A stretch of 64,000 bases of DNA from Macrostomum hystrix (taxonomy: Eukaryota > Platyhelminthes > Macrostomidae): the NCBI GenBank assembly GCA_950097015.1, contig CATNEN010000005.1:5385501-5449500 (forward strand), written 5' to 3'. Of this stretch, positions 1 through 12,100 are shown piece by piece. Numbering within the stretch: position 1 is the first letter of the stretch; every line of letters starts with the position of its first letter. A program made the position numbers and the translations under genes. The notes under the pieces are model-generated. The model was given only the letters and a program-made list of their open reading frames with translations. It was not told the DNA's origin and ran no database searches.

Positions 1-77
1 GATGTGGAAGATGCTATGCTGGAAAACGAAAGTGTAAGCTTAATGTACAAGAACCTTAACCGGGCTAATAATAATAA

Positions 78-108
<31 letters not shown>

Positions 109-3100
109 TGTCGGAGGGCTGCGGGCAATGACAATACTGATAAACTTCAACTTCACATCATTTGCTGACCGCAGCCAGCGAGGATGCATTTTCCGCTGAC
201 TCCGCTGAACCTGACTTTCTCATCGTCAGGCAGTGTACACTCTCACTGTGCCTTGGAGGTTGGCCTTCAAGGGCGTAAATTGCACGACAAGCCCCCAAGC
301 CTTCTCTCCGCGGCCGCGCCATAAACTCATTGTGGCCTTGCCGCGGAATCGTGCTCAGTGACCTTGGTGTGAGAGGCAGACACGTTTGACGGCTCTAGAT
401 GTTGAGATATTCAACGATTCTGACATTCCACTATTTTTTCAACATCGCCGAATACATGTCGACTACATGCATCTTTTTAAACTGAGCCTTTCGTTTCAAA
501 GACCGTTCTTAGTACTTCTGCTGAATAAGCTGCCTCAAAGTAATATAAAATTTTGCTGCTCATTTTATCTCGCCACAGTTGGATCTGATTGAAGAGTTCT
601 TTCGCGAAGGCGGCATCCAACGTCTGATATTTCACTATCAGGAGTCCAGACAGCATCGGTCAAAAAGTGAGGCATTATTTGCTGCTTGTTTTTAATGCTC
701 AAAACTCAGGTAGTGAAAGGATCTGGTGTGTGGTGACAGCTAAAATCCTAAGTGAATGTCAGGTGACATTATTTGATTAATAATAATTGATTACACCTGC
801 CCTAATTAAGCCAGACTTGCAGCCGATAGCACAGTCGCAGCTATTGTCCGGCCCTTCTGAAGGCTGCTGGTACCCATTGCTAGGTGAACTGAGGCAATGC
901 AGAGTTAAGTGTCTTGCTAAAGGACACAAATTATTCCACTGGAGTCGGGAATCGAACCCCCGACCTTCAAGTCGGAAGTCGGACGCTCCACCCACAAGGC
1001 TACTGATAACAGGACGTCATTAATCCCAACCGAGGATCACAACTCTATGGAATGGCTCATGTGTTTATTGACTACTGAAACCCAATCGAAATGGTCAGAT
1101 AGAGTGAGAACTACTCAACTTAAGTCAGGTCGAGTGAGTATCTTCCTCTCCCTGTTTTATTTCAGGCATGTGGCACGGGCCCGTGCGCTTCCAGTCGGCC
1201 AACACCCGACCGCAGCGCCGGCCCAAACTGTTCGTGACGGACGGCACCTCGGATCGAGTTGACGGGTTATGCGCCCTTTTCATGCGCAACAACAGAGAGC
1301 GCTCAATCACGATTGAGAACATCGGAGTGGAGGCTAACATGATGCAGCTAGACTGCTCAGCCGGTGCCATCGCTGGCGTTGAGCAGCTCTTGTCCAGCGT
1401 CCTCCTGCCTCAGCTGAAAGCGCTGCATTCTAGTGGCGGTTGGGGACAGCTGGATGGAGACGAACACGAGCTCACCAGGACTCGATTCGTCAACAGCCTG
1501 GATGATTTTGCCACTGTGCTCCATAGTGAGTCCTGTCGCTTTTTTACCTTTGTATTTGCGTCGATCTCGAGCTTCTTTTGTCTCGAGTGTCTTCTGTCTC
1601 GAGTGTCTTTTGTCTCGAGTGTCTTGTCTCGAGTGTCTTCTGTCTCGAGTGTCTTCTGTCTCGAGTGTCTTCTGTCTCGAGTGTCTTCTGTCTCGAGTGT
1701 CTTCTGTCTCGAGTGTCTTCTGTCTCGAGTGTCTTTTGTCTCGAGTGTCTTGTCTCGAGTGTCTTCTGTCTCGAGTGTCTTCTGTCTCGAGTGTCTTCTG
1801 TCTCGAGTGTCTTTTGTCTCGAGTGTCTTCTGTCTCGAGTGTCTTCTGTCTCGAGTGTCTTTTGTCTCGAGCTTCTTTTGTCTCGAGTGTCTTCTGTCTC
1901 GAGTGTCTTCTGTCTCGAGTGTCTTTTGTCTCGAGTGTCTTCTGTCTCGAGTGTATTTTGTCTCGAGTGTCTTTTGTCTCGAGTGTCTTTTGTCTCGAGC
2001 TTCTTTTGTCTCGAGTGTCTTCTGTCTCGAGTGTCTTTTGTCTCGAGTGTCTTCTGTCTCGAGTGTCTTTTGTCTCGAGTGTCTTTTGTCTCGAGTGTCT
2101 TTTGTCTCGAGTGTCTTTTGTCTCGAGTGTCTTTTGTCTCGAGTGTCTTTTGTCTCGAGTGTCTTCTGTCTCGAGTGTCTTTTGTCTCGAGTGTCTGTCC
2201 ATCTCGAGTGCATGTCCGTCTCGAGTGTCTGTCCATCTCTAGTGTCTGTCCATCTCGAGTGTCTGTCCATCTCGAGTGTCTGTCCATCTCTAGTGTCTGT
2301 CCATCTCTAGTGTCTGTCCATCTCTAGTGTATGTCCATCTCTAGCGTCTGTCCATCTCTAGTGTCTGTCCATCTCTAGTGTCTGTCCATCTCTAGTGTCC
2401 GTCCATCTCGAGTGTCTGTCCGCCTCAGTGTACTATATCTATGCTCTCGAGTTCTGAGTCAGTACACACGTGTCCACTCTTTACAGACGCCCGTGAGACC
2501 ATCGAGTCCAAAGTGAAGCTGAAGCCTTGTCCAGATCATCTGGCTTCTCAGCTGAAGACGCCCCATTCGCTTCAGACGGTGGCAGCCAACGCTGAGCTGC
2601 TATTTGATGTGGAGGACTGTGCCCGCGGCTGGATGGCGCACATCGACCTGGTGATGACCGAGTCTGAGCAAATCCTGCGCGTCAAAGACGACGTCGGTCC
2701 TAGATCCGAGCTCGATTATTGGAAGCGTCGCTTAGCCAAGTACCAGTCATTGTTAGACGAGCTAAAGAATCGTCAGGTGACGCAGGTACTAGCAGTGCTA
2801 CACCTGGCCAAGTCCAAGGTCAAAGAGGTGAGTTAATAGGGTCGAAACAATCTAATCTTGGTAGCTCATAGTCCAGAGTAGAGCTTTGAACTTCTGACCG
2901 AGAGGTCCATGGACTAATCTGCTTTATCTAGCATTTGGATTCCCAATAGCTGCGTATACATCTTGCCAAACTAGACTAAGGTGTCATTTCTATCGCTATC
3001 TATGGCTATTTAATTGGTTACCATGCAAGCACACACAAGTCGTTAAATTTGAACTTATTCGGATACAGGACTGGCAAGCTATGGACCGGGAGATCACGGA

Positions 3101-6100
3101 CAATGCCAACGAAGCCAAGGACAATGTGCGGTTTCTGTACACTCTGGACGAGCACTGCATGCCGCTGTACCACAGCGACCCAGTGAAGATGGTGGCCATG
3201 ATACCTAAGCTGATCAACGGCATCCGCATGATTAATAGCGTCTCGCGCTACTACAACACTTCAGAGAGTTTGACGCCCTTGTTCTTCAAGGTGACCAACC
3301 AGATGATCACCGCCTGCAAGGCCTACATCACCGACAATGGCCGATTTACAATCTGGAGGCGACCCCGGGAGGCAGTGACTGCCAAACTCATGGATTGCAT
3401 CCGGCTCAATGAGGAATACCAGGCCTGCTTTCACAGCACCAAGGAGATGCTCGAGCAGCAGCCAAACGAGAAGAAATTCGAATTCTCCGAGGTGTACATC
3501 TTCGGCAAGTTCGACACCTTCTGCAGGCGCCTAAGGAAGATCATTGAAATGTTTCGGACAATCGATAAATTCGACCGCCTGCTAGTGAGCAACATCGAAG
3601 GCATCGAGGAGTTCAAGAAGCGCTACAAGAACATTGTCGACACAATGGAACGGCAAAAGTATGACTTTCTGGATCGGCGCGTGATGGAGTTTGACAAAGA
3701 CTACGAGCGATTCAACTCGGAGATTAGGGAGCTCGAGGTAGCATTCAGTGATCAGCTGTGCATCTTTAATGTTTTACTAGCTAAATTATATGAAATTATA
3801 AATATTGAAATAAACCGTTTTAGACAAATCTAAAGGCCTTCATTGACAGCCAATTCGCCTTGGCAACTAGCACCCTTCGCGCAATGCAGACGCTCAAAAG
3901 ATTCGAGGGCCTCGGCATTAGCAATCTAGGCATCGAAGACAACTACTCAAAGGTCCTGGAAGTCTACAGCAAGGAGCTCGAGACTGCCGTCAGAGTCTAC
4001 AACGAAAACAAGGATGACCCGCCGATTGCTCGCAATCTGCCACCGATTGCCGGAAAAATCTACTGGGCACGACAGCTCTACCATCGAATCGAGGAGCCCA
4101 TGGTACTGCTGCAGAGGACGCCGAAAGTGTTGAAGACTAACGAAGGGAAGCGGCTAGTTAAGAACTACAACAAACTGGCCGAGGCACTTGTTTCATTCGA
4201 ATTGCTTTATCATCGAATGTGGGTCAGTAAAGTTCAGAAGGCTTTAGATGGCCTCAAAGAACCGTTACTGGTGCGCGATGCGCAGACTAGACTTCTGAAG
4301 GTAAATCTGAATGCGGATGCCCTCACTCTGATTCGCGAGACTGAGCTAATGTCGCGGCTAGGTATGGACATCCCGCTAGCTGCTAACAGTCTTAGAGCTC
4401 ACCAGAGCACTATCCGGCGGCGCTTTGAAGAGCTGGCGACTGTCATAGAAGACTATAACAAGCTGCTAAAATCTATACCGTCAGAGTACGAGCCTCTAAT
4501 AGGCACTAGACTCAGTCGCACGAGACGAACACTAAAGCCTGGATTGACTAGTTTGAGCTGGATGAGTCTCGGTGCTGACGCCTATCTGAAAGAGGTTCGC
4601 AATGATCTGAGCGATTTAGAGCTGCTGCTGAAGCGTGCGAGCGACTTGCGTGAGTTCGGCATCGATCGCTTACTCGACGAGATGGCTATGGTGACTCTTT
4701 GCGAGCTGCCTGACGCCCAGCCATGGACGGTTGATGCGTTTATTGAGCGCACACAAAGTCTGTGTCAGAAAGGCGCTCATCTGCTTCAGGTTAAGAGCAG
4801 CAACATCGAAGAGGCGGTCACGGAGCTCATCTATATGCTTGTTGGCGAGGATCCCATTGCTGAGACTCAGGAGTCACTTGAGCTTGATGAAGCCTTCTAC
4901 GAAGATGAATCAACAGCCGCGAAGCGACGCTCAAAACTAGAACTGAAAGCTCATCTTCGAGAGGCAGCCACAGAGCTGCGAATGTTCTTCAATGGCAAAA
5001 ACGTGGACGCTCTCGTGAAGGTGACCAAGAGCTCACTGGAGACCATGCGACGGCGCATCGCCGCTTCCTCGGTGAATGCGTACAGCAGGAGTGTGTCAAC
5101 CGAGCGGCCGCTATTCCAGTGCTTTGCCACCCTGTCCATTCCCGATGTGACTATGAGTCCCTCGGTGGAGGATGTTCAACACGCCGTGAACAAAGCGGCG
5201 CAAACCATCATTAATGTGAGCAGGAATGTGCTGCAATGGTCCAATGACTGGACCCTGTGGCCAGAAGACGATGGCCACGAAGATATGGACAGCGAAGAAG
5301 CCGAAGAAAACTTTGAACGAGTGGAGAAAGTAGTCAGGTCGAGAGCTCCTAGCTTCGCAGAGAGCATCTCCGCCTCAGAGATTTCTAGCCATTCAGCGAC
5401 GACGTTTCACTCTCAACAATCCCGTCGAGCGTCTAAGAACCAGAGCTCCACAGAGCCGGTCTTTGAGCTGCAGAGCAGCAGAGCCAAATCGATGCACCAT
5501 CTTGTTTCAAGGAGCACCGATGTGGCTCAGGAAAACTCTCTGCTGTCTGGTGCCGTAGTCGCTCAGAAAAAAGAATTGATGAAGTCTTTAGACGACCTGG
5601 CTAGGTTTAGGCCAATTTGGACCACTAACAAGCAACAGGCGCTTAGAGAGTTCCAAGAACAATCTCCGAAGCTTTTCGAGTTCAAGCTAAAAATGCTGGA
5701 GTTCTTCGAGCAGGAAGAGCAGCTAAACAGCTACAGCACCGTGTTCGAGTGCGGCCCAATAGCCATAGTCACCGAGCGATTCAAGCTGTCAGTCAAGGAA
5801 GAGCTCAACCTGTGGCGCCAGCTTTTCGGCAAAGCGTCCCGCCTTCTCTACAAAGCTCAGATGGAAAAGCTGTTTCCACAAATGGAGGCCATTAACAAGA
5901 TTCTTGACAGACCAGTAAAAGATCTGGATGACATTCGTAGAATGATGGCGGCTCTGAAAGAAATCCGAGAGAAGGAGGTCGAAGTCGATACCATCGTGCC
6001 CACTATTGAAGAGTGCTACGAGTTGCTGGAGAAATGGCGCTTAACTGTACCCAGAGAGGAGTCTGAGCAAGTTGACACTCTGAAGTACACCTGGGTGCAA

Positions 6101-9100
6101 CTGAAAGCAAAAGGAATCGAGAAGCAGAACTTCCTGTTTGGCATTCAGGACAGCTACAAGACTGATCTTGTGAAGGATACGAAACATTTTAAGAAGGAGA
6201 CCGCAGAGTTTTTCTATGACTATGCAACAAACGGACCAATGGTGTTGAACCTCTCACCCAGAGAGGCCTCCGATCGACTGATAATTTTTCAAAACAAGTT
6301 CGACATTGTTTTCAGGAAGTACAACACCCTCAGTGGCGGCGAAGAACTATTCGGCCTGCAGGTCAGTAGCTACCCCGATCTGGACCGCATTAGGAAGGAA
6401 CTCGGGCTGCTCACTAAGCTCTACAATCTATATAACGATGTGATTAGCACTGTCAACGGTTTCTACGACATTCAGTTCGCTGATATCAATGTGGAGAAGA
6501 TCAGTGCCGAAGTGCAGGCACTTGAAATGCGTTGTCGCAAGCTGCCGTCGGGTCTGAAAACTTGGCCTGCGTTTGTCGACCTAAGCAAAATGATTGAAGA
6601 CTTCAATGAAATGGTGCCACTTCTTGAGCTCATGACTAGCAACGCTATGAAACTGCGACACTGGAAGCGAATGAGCGACCTCACAGGACACGACTTCGAT
6701 GTGGAAAGCGATAGCTTCACATTGAGGGACATTCTTGAAGCACCTCTGCTTCAATTCAAAGAAGAAATTGAAGACATCTGCATTAGCGCTGTGAAGGAAA
6801 GGGACATTGAGTCTAAACTAAAGACCGTCATTGACGAATGGGAAGGTCACGAGCTAAGATTTGTGGCCTTTAAAAATCGCGGCGAGCTACTCATCAGAGG
6901 CGACCACATGGGTGAGATCATCGCCTTCTTGGAGGATTCGCTGATGCTGCTGGGCTCACTGTTGAGCAACCGTTACAATGCACCATTCAGATCCGAGATT
7001 CAGCGGTGGGTGAAGAATCTCACAAACACGAACGAGATCATTGAGCAGTGGCTCATTGTGCAAAGCCTTTGGATCTACCTCGAGGCTGCGTTTGTTGGCG
7101 GCGACATTGCCAAGCAGCTGCCAACAGAGGCCAAGCGATTCAGCAACATTGACAAGAGCTGGATCCGGATAATGAACAGGGCGCACGAGATCCGAAACGT
7201 CTGCCGATGCTGCGTCGGCGATGAAACCATGAGCCAGCTGCTGCCGCATCTGCTGGAGCAGCTGGAGCTGTGCAGAAAGTCGCTTACTGGCTACCTGGAG
7301 AAGAAGCGCCTCCTGTTTCCAAGGTTTTTCTTCGTCTCCGATCCGGTGCTACTTGAGATCCTGGGCCAGGCTTCAGATTCGCACACAATCCAAGCTCACC
7401 TGCTATCAGTGTTCGACAATGTCAAGTCGGTGAAATTTCATGAGACCCAGTACGACACAATGACGGAGTGCTACTCTAGCGAAGGCGTTGTACTTCCATT
7501 TAAAAAGCCAATAAAAGCCGAAGGAAACGTGGAAGAGTGGCTCATGACTTTGCTGCAGCAGACGCACTATTCAGTTCGTTGCATGATTTTCGACGCTTTT
7601 CAAGACATTAGCGAGCGGGGCTTCAACTTGTTGAACTTCCTAGATAAGTTCCCTGCTCAAGTCGGACTTCTGGGAATTCAACTAATTTGGACGCGTGACT
7701 CAACCTACGCATTGGACAACTCCAGATCTGACAAGTCTCTAATGGCCAATACGAACAAGTCGTTCCTGGAGCTACTCAACCTGCTCATCCAGCAGACAAC
7801 TCAGGATTTGTCAAGTGTTGATCGAACCAAGTTTGAAACCCTGATCACCATCCACGTGCACCAACGAGACATTTTCGACGATCTCTTCAGGATGCACATC
7901 AGGTCCTCCACGGACTTTGAGTGGCTGAAACAAACCAGGTTCTATTTTGTTGAGGACACGGAGACTTGCAAAATCAGCATCACGGATGTAAATTTCGAAT
8001 ATCAGAACGAGTTTCTGGGTTGCACAGAGAGACTCGTGATTACACCCTTGACTGACCGGTGCTACATCACTCTGGCGCAGTCTCTCGGCATGTCAATGGG
8101 CGGCTCACCAGCTGGACCTGCTGGCACAGGAAAGACGGAAACTGTGAAAGACATGGGCCGCTGTCTAGGAAAGTACGTAGTCGTGTTTAACTGCTCAGAC
8201 CAAATGGACTTCCGTGGTCTCGGCAGGATTTTCAAGGTACGAGTATGAATCAATCAATATATATCAATCAATACAGTATAGTTAACCATCAGAGCCGCTG
8301 TGTTTACATGATGCAATTTTGTGAGCAAAAAATGTTTGCCATATTCGGTGGATTTTGCCACTAGACACCCCGACGAGAATCGTTGAATATCTCAGCGATG
8401 CCGATGTTTTGTCCTTCTAGAAACTGTTTCATCGTATGGAGCGGAAAATTTTAGGACGTGATCTGCATTTTCATGGTGATTGATTGAATATTTTGGGAGA
8501 TACAGAAAGAAAAAAATGTGGGTGTTTGAAGTATCACCGTAGCCTTTCTACTGTTAAGCGTTGGTACCAGACTGTCAAGATATCATTAAATAACTTTTTT
8601 TCATCAGGGCTTGGCCCAATCGGGCAGCTGGGGCTGCTTCGACGAGTTCAACCGCATCGAGCTTCCGGTGCTGTCCGTGGCAGCTCAGCAGATCGCCATT
8701 GTGCTCCATTGCAAGAAGGAGCGCAGGAAGCAGTTCATTTTCACCGACGGCGACCTGGTCGATTTGAGTCCGGAGTTCGGCATCTTCCTGACCATGAACC
8801 CGGGCTATGCTGGACGTCAGGAGCTGCCTGAGAACCTAAAGATCAACTTCCGCACCGTGGCCATGATGGTGCCAGACAGGCAGATTATCATCCGAGTGAA
8901 GCTGGCTTCCGTCGGCTTCATCGACAACGTAGTGCTGGCCAGAAAGTTCTTCACGCTTTACAAGCTGTGCGAGGAACAGCTCACGAAGCAGGTGAGTTTT
9001 CGGGCTGCCGCAAGTCAAGTCAGGAATGCACGAATTGAGCAATTGAGATTCGTGCTGATCGACTTATCGAGAAAATGAAATTATCGATAGCTAATTAAAC

Positions 9101-12100
9101 TAACTGTCGTTTGGTGTTGCTGTCGTTTAGGACGCAACACTCGCCTTTTTTATAGAAAAACATGTAAAAGCCACTTTTCTCGAAAAGTAAATATCCCGAA
9201 GAGTGTTAGTGTATGTTATCGTCATACCTTGGAAGCATATGGTTGAAAAGTATTGTGTGTTCATCAGGCACACAAAACTCCCACTTCTAGACAATGGGGA
9301 ACAATTGCCTAGGAATTCATAACAGTCACGTGACAACTACTGCAGTTGCTACTTCTTCCTTGGTAGTGAGTGGTTCGTAGTCTTCTGGGTCCTTGTAATC
9401 CGGCGGTTCTTCTTCTCCTTGTTCCGGACGACCGTGAAGTTTCGGGTCTGTTGCTTCTTTAGTCTTTGTAGTCTTATTGTCTTCTTTGTCTTCCTGGCAG
9501 CTGCTAGTCGATCCTGTCTGTTGCGCTTAAATTTGTCCGTTGGCCAATAAAGGACGAGAGAGAATCAGATCATTTGTCGGTTTCCTTGAGCTCGGAATTC
9601 ACAATAGAAACGTGCGCCCTAGTGAACAATTGAAATCTCTCTTGTGTCTCTTTAAAAGGTCCTCCTGAAGGGCGTCTTCTTCGTTACCTCCGAGAGACAA
9701 CGGATAACTCAAATCAATCAATCACTAATCCTCTAGGAATGTATCCTAGGAAACAGGGGGGCCTTTCTCAAATGTATCGACGATATGTGGCTCTCGTAAA
9801 ATTAGTTCAATTCAACAACGATTGCTAGCAATAAATAACTCTGTCTAGTAAAGCGCTTACCACCTGTCTTTCCCTCAGAGATGAGTCCTCTTCTCCGTAA
9901 AGCTGTCTGAATTTTTTAGCTCGGATTTTCGATAGTAAAAGTTTGGGAGAACCGGTTTAGGACCGGGTGTTTACTTAGGGCATACATGCTTGCATAGCGA
10001 GGTCAAGCTTGTTTGTTAATCTGCATTCTTGGGTTTTTAAGGTGAGCATTACCATGTATAGGAGTATGAGCAATACAGCTGTCGAGAACCGTTTTTCCGG
10101 CTTCAAGTCACATGACTTTGTTTGCATATGAGTCATCATGACTCATTCCTAAAAATAGAGTAAAAGTTATAGCTTAGGTTTCCTTGTGTTATTACTTTAA
10201 GTAGCGCGTTAAACAAATGGCATATTTTACTACTTTTTACAGGGTAACACACTAGCTATAAGACTATGCTATTAGTAAGCCCTGAATGCTATAATATAAT
10301 ATAAGGTGGGATAATTTTATAGGTTCCCGCAAAAGAAGCACCTTTCCGTTAAAAAAAGGAATCGTTTCGAAAAGTGAAAATAGAAGTAGATTTCGATGTA
10401 CATTTAGGTCCATTACGATTTCGGACTGAGAAACATACTGTCGGTTCTGCGGACTCTGGGCGAGGCGAGGCGCGCCAATCCGGCGGAATCGGAGCAGTCA
10501 ACAATGATGCGCGTTCTCAGGGACATGAACATGTCCAAGCTGGTGGATGAAGACGACCCGCTGTTTATGTCGCTCATCGACGACATATTTCCTGGTTAGT
10601 GATAATTTATGAGCTCTGAAGCCTAAATATTAAACTTAAAAAATTATTAGCAAGCCTTCCATAATGTTCTCCGCAGGCTTGAGGCTTGACAAGGCCGTCT
10701 ATGAAGATTTGGAGAAGGCCATCCACAATCAAGTGCAAGAGGCGGGTCTCATCAACTGGGACTCCTGGAACCTGAAGCTCATACAGCTGTTCGAGACGCA
10801 GCGGGTTCGTCACGGCATGATGACGCTGGGCCCGTCCGGAGCTGGTAAGACCTGCTGCATCCACACGCTGATGAAGGCAATGGCTGACTGCGGCGAGCCG
10901 CACAGGGAGCTGCGGATGAACCCCAAGGCCATCACCGCGCCGCAGATGTTCGGCCGGCTCGACGTTGCCACCAACGACTGGACTGACGGCATTTTCTCCA
11001 CTCTGTGGCGTCGAACCCTGAAGGCCAAGAAGGGCGAACACATCTGGCTGGTGCTGGACGGTCCCGTAGATGCCATCTGGATTGAGAACCTCAACTCTGT
11101 GCTGGACGATAACAAGACACTCACACTGGCCAACGGAGACCGCATCCCCATGGCACCCAACTGCAAGATCATCTTCGAAGTGCACAACATTGACAACGCT
11201 TCGCCTGCCACCGTGTCCCGCAACGGCATGGTGTACATGTCCAGCTCCGGCCTGACCTGGAGCCCACTGCTCAGCGGCTGGCTGCTCAAGCGACCGGAGT
11301 TCGAGCGCCGCTATCTGTTTCCTCTCTTTGAAGATTCTTTTGCTAAAATTATGCGATTTGCGACCCAATTTCTGACTTTTAAAATGAGCGTCCTGGAAGC
11401 TTTCATTGTGCGTCAGTGCTGCGATCTGCTAGAGGGTCTAATTCCTGAGCGAGATGAGAAGGACGCTATCCCCGGCCCAGACGTGTACAAGCGGCTGTAC
11501 GTCTTTGTCTTGATGTGGTCCGTAGGCGCCCTTCTAGAATGGGATGATCGGACTAAACTTGAGCAGCAGTTGCGAAAGCTGGGCCTAGACCTTCCAAAGA
11601 TTGATAACTCCGACAGCACAATGTTCGATTTCTTCGTGGGCCGCACTGGCGAATGGAAGCACTGGGAAAAAGAAATCGAGGAGTTTACGTATCCGAAGGA
11701 CAGTACGCCAGAGTACGGATCTATCCTAGTGCCAAATGTCGACAATGTGCGAACTGAGTTCCTGATTCGCACCATTCACAAACAGGGGAAGCAGGTGCTG
11801 CTCATAGGTGAGCAGGGCACTGCTAAAACCGTGCTCATCAACAAGTTCCTCGCCCAGTTCGACCCGGAAGTGCACATGAAGAAGGCGCTTAACTTTTCAA
11901 GCGCAACGACGCCGATGATGTTTCAGCGGACAATTGAGAGCTACGTTGACAAGCGCATGGGGTCCACCTTCGGACCGCCAGCTGGTCGAAAGATGACTGT
12001 CTTCATCGACGACATCAATATGCCGATGATCAACGAGTGGGGCGATCAGACAGCTAACGAAATTGTCCGTCAGCTAATGGAGACCTCCGGCTTCTACAGC

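Noticed and set aside
945-1010. Genuine tRNA gene on the minus strand
   Set aside because: A and B boxes are good, but the anticodon arm is irregular and it continues into a SINE body.
1168-2327. Long open frames on both strands (250-380 codons) through the 16-bp repeat
   Set aside because: The repeat has no stop in several frames; the real exon ends at the GTGAGT at 1526 and the rest is intronic satellite.
9300-9620. Solo LTR in the dynein intron
   Set aside because: Only composition and an AATAAA support it; termini and target duplication were not found, so it is kept as a low-confidence remark.
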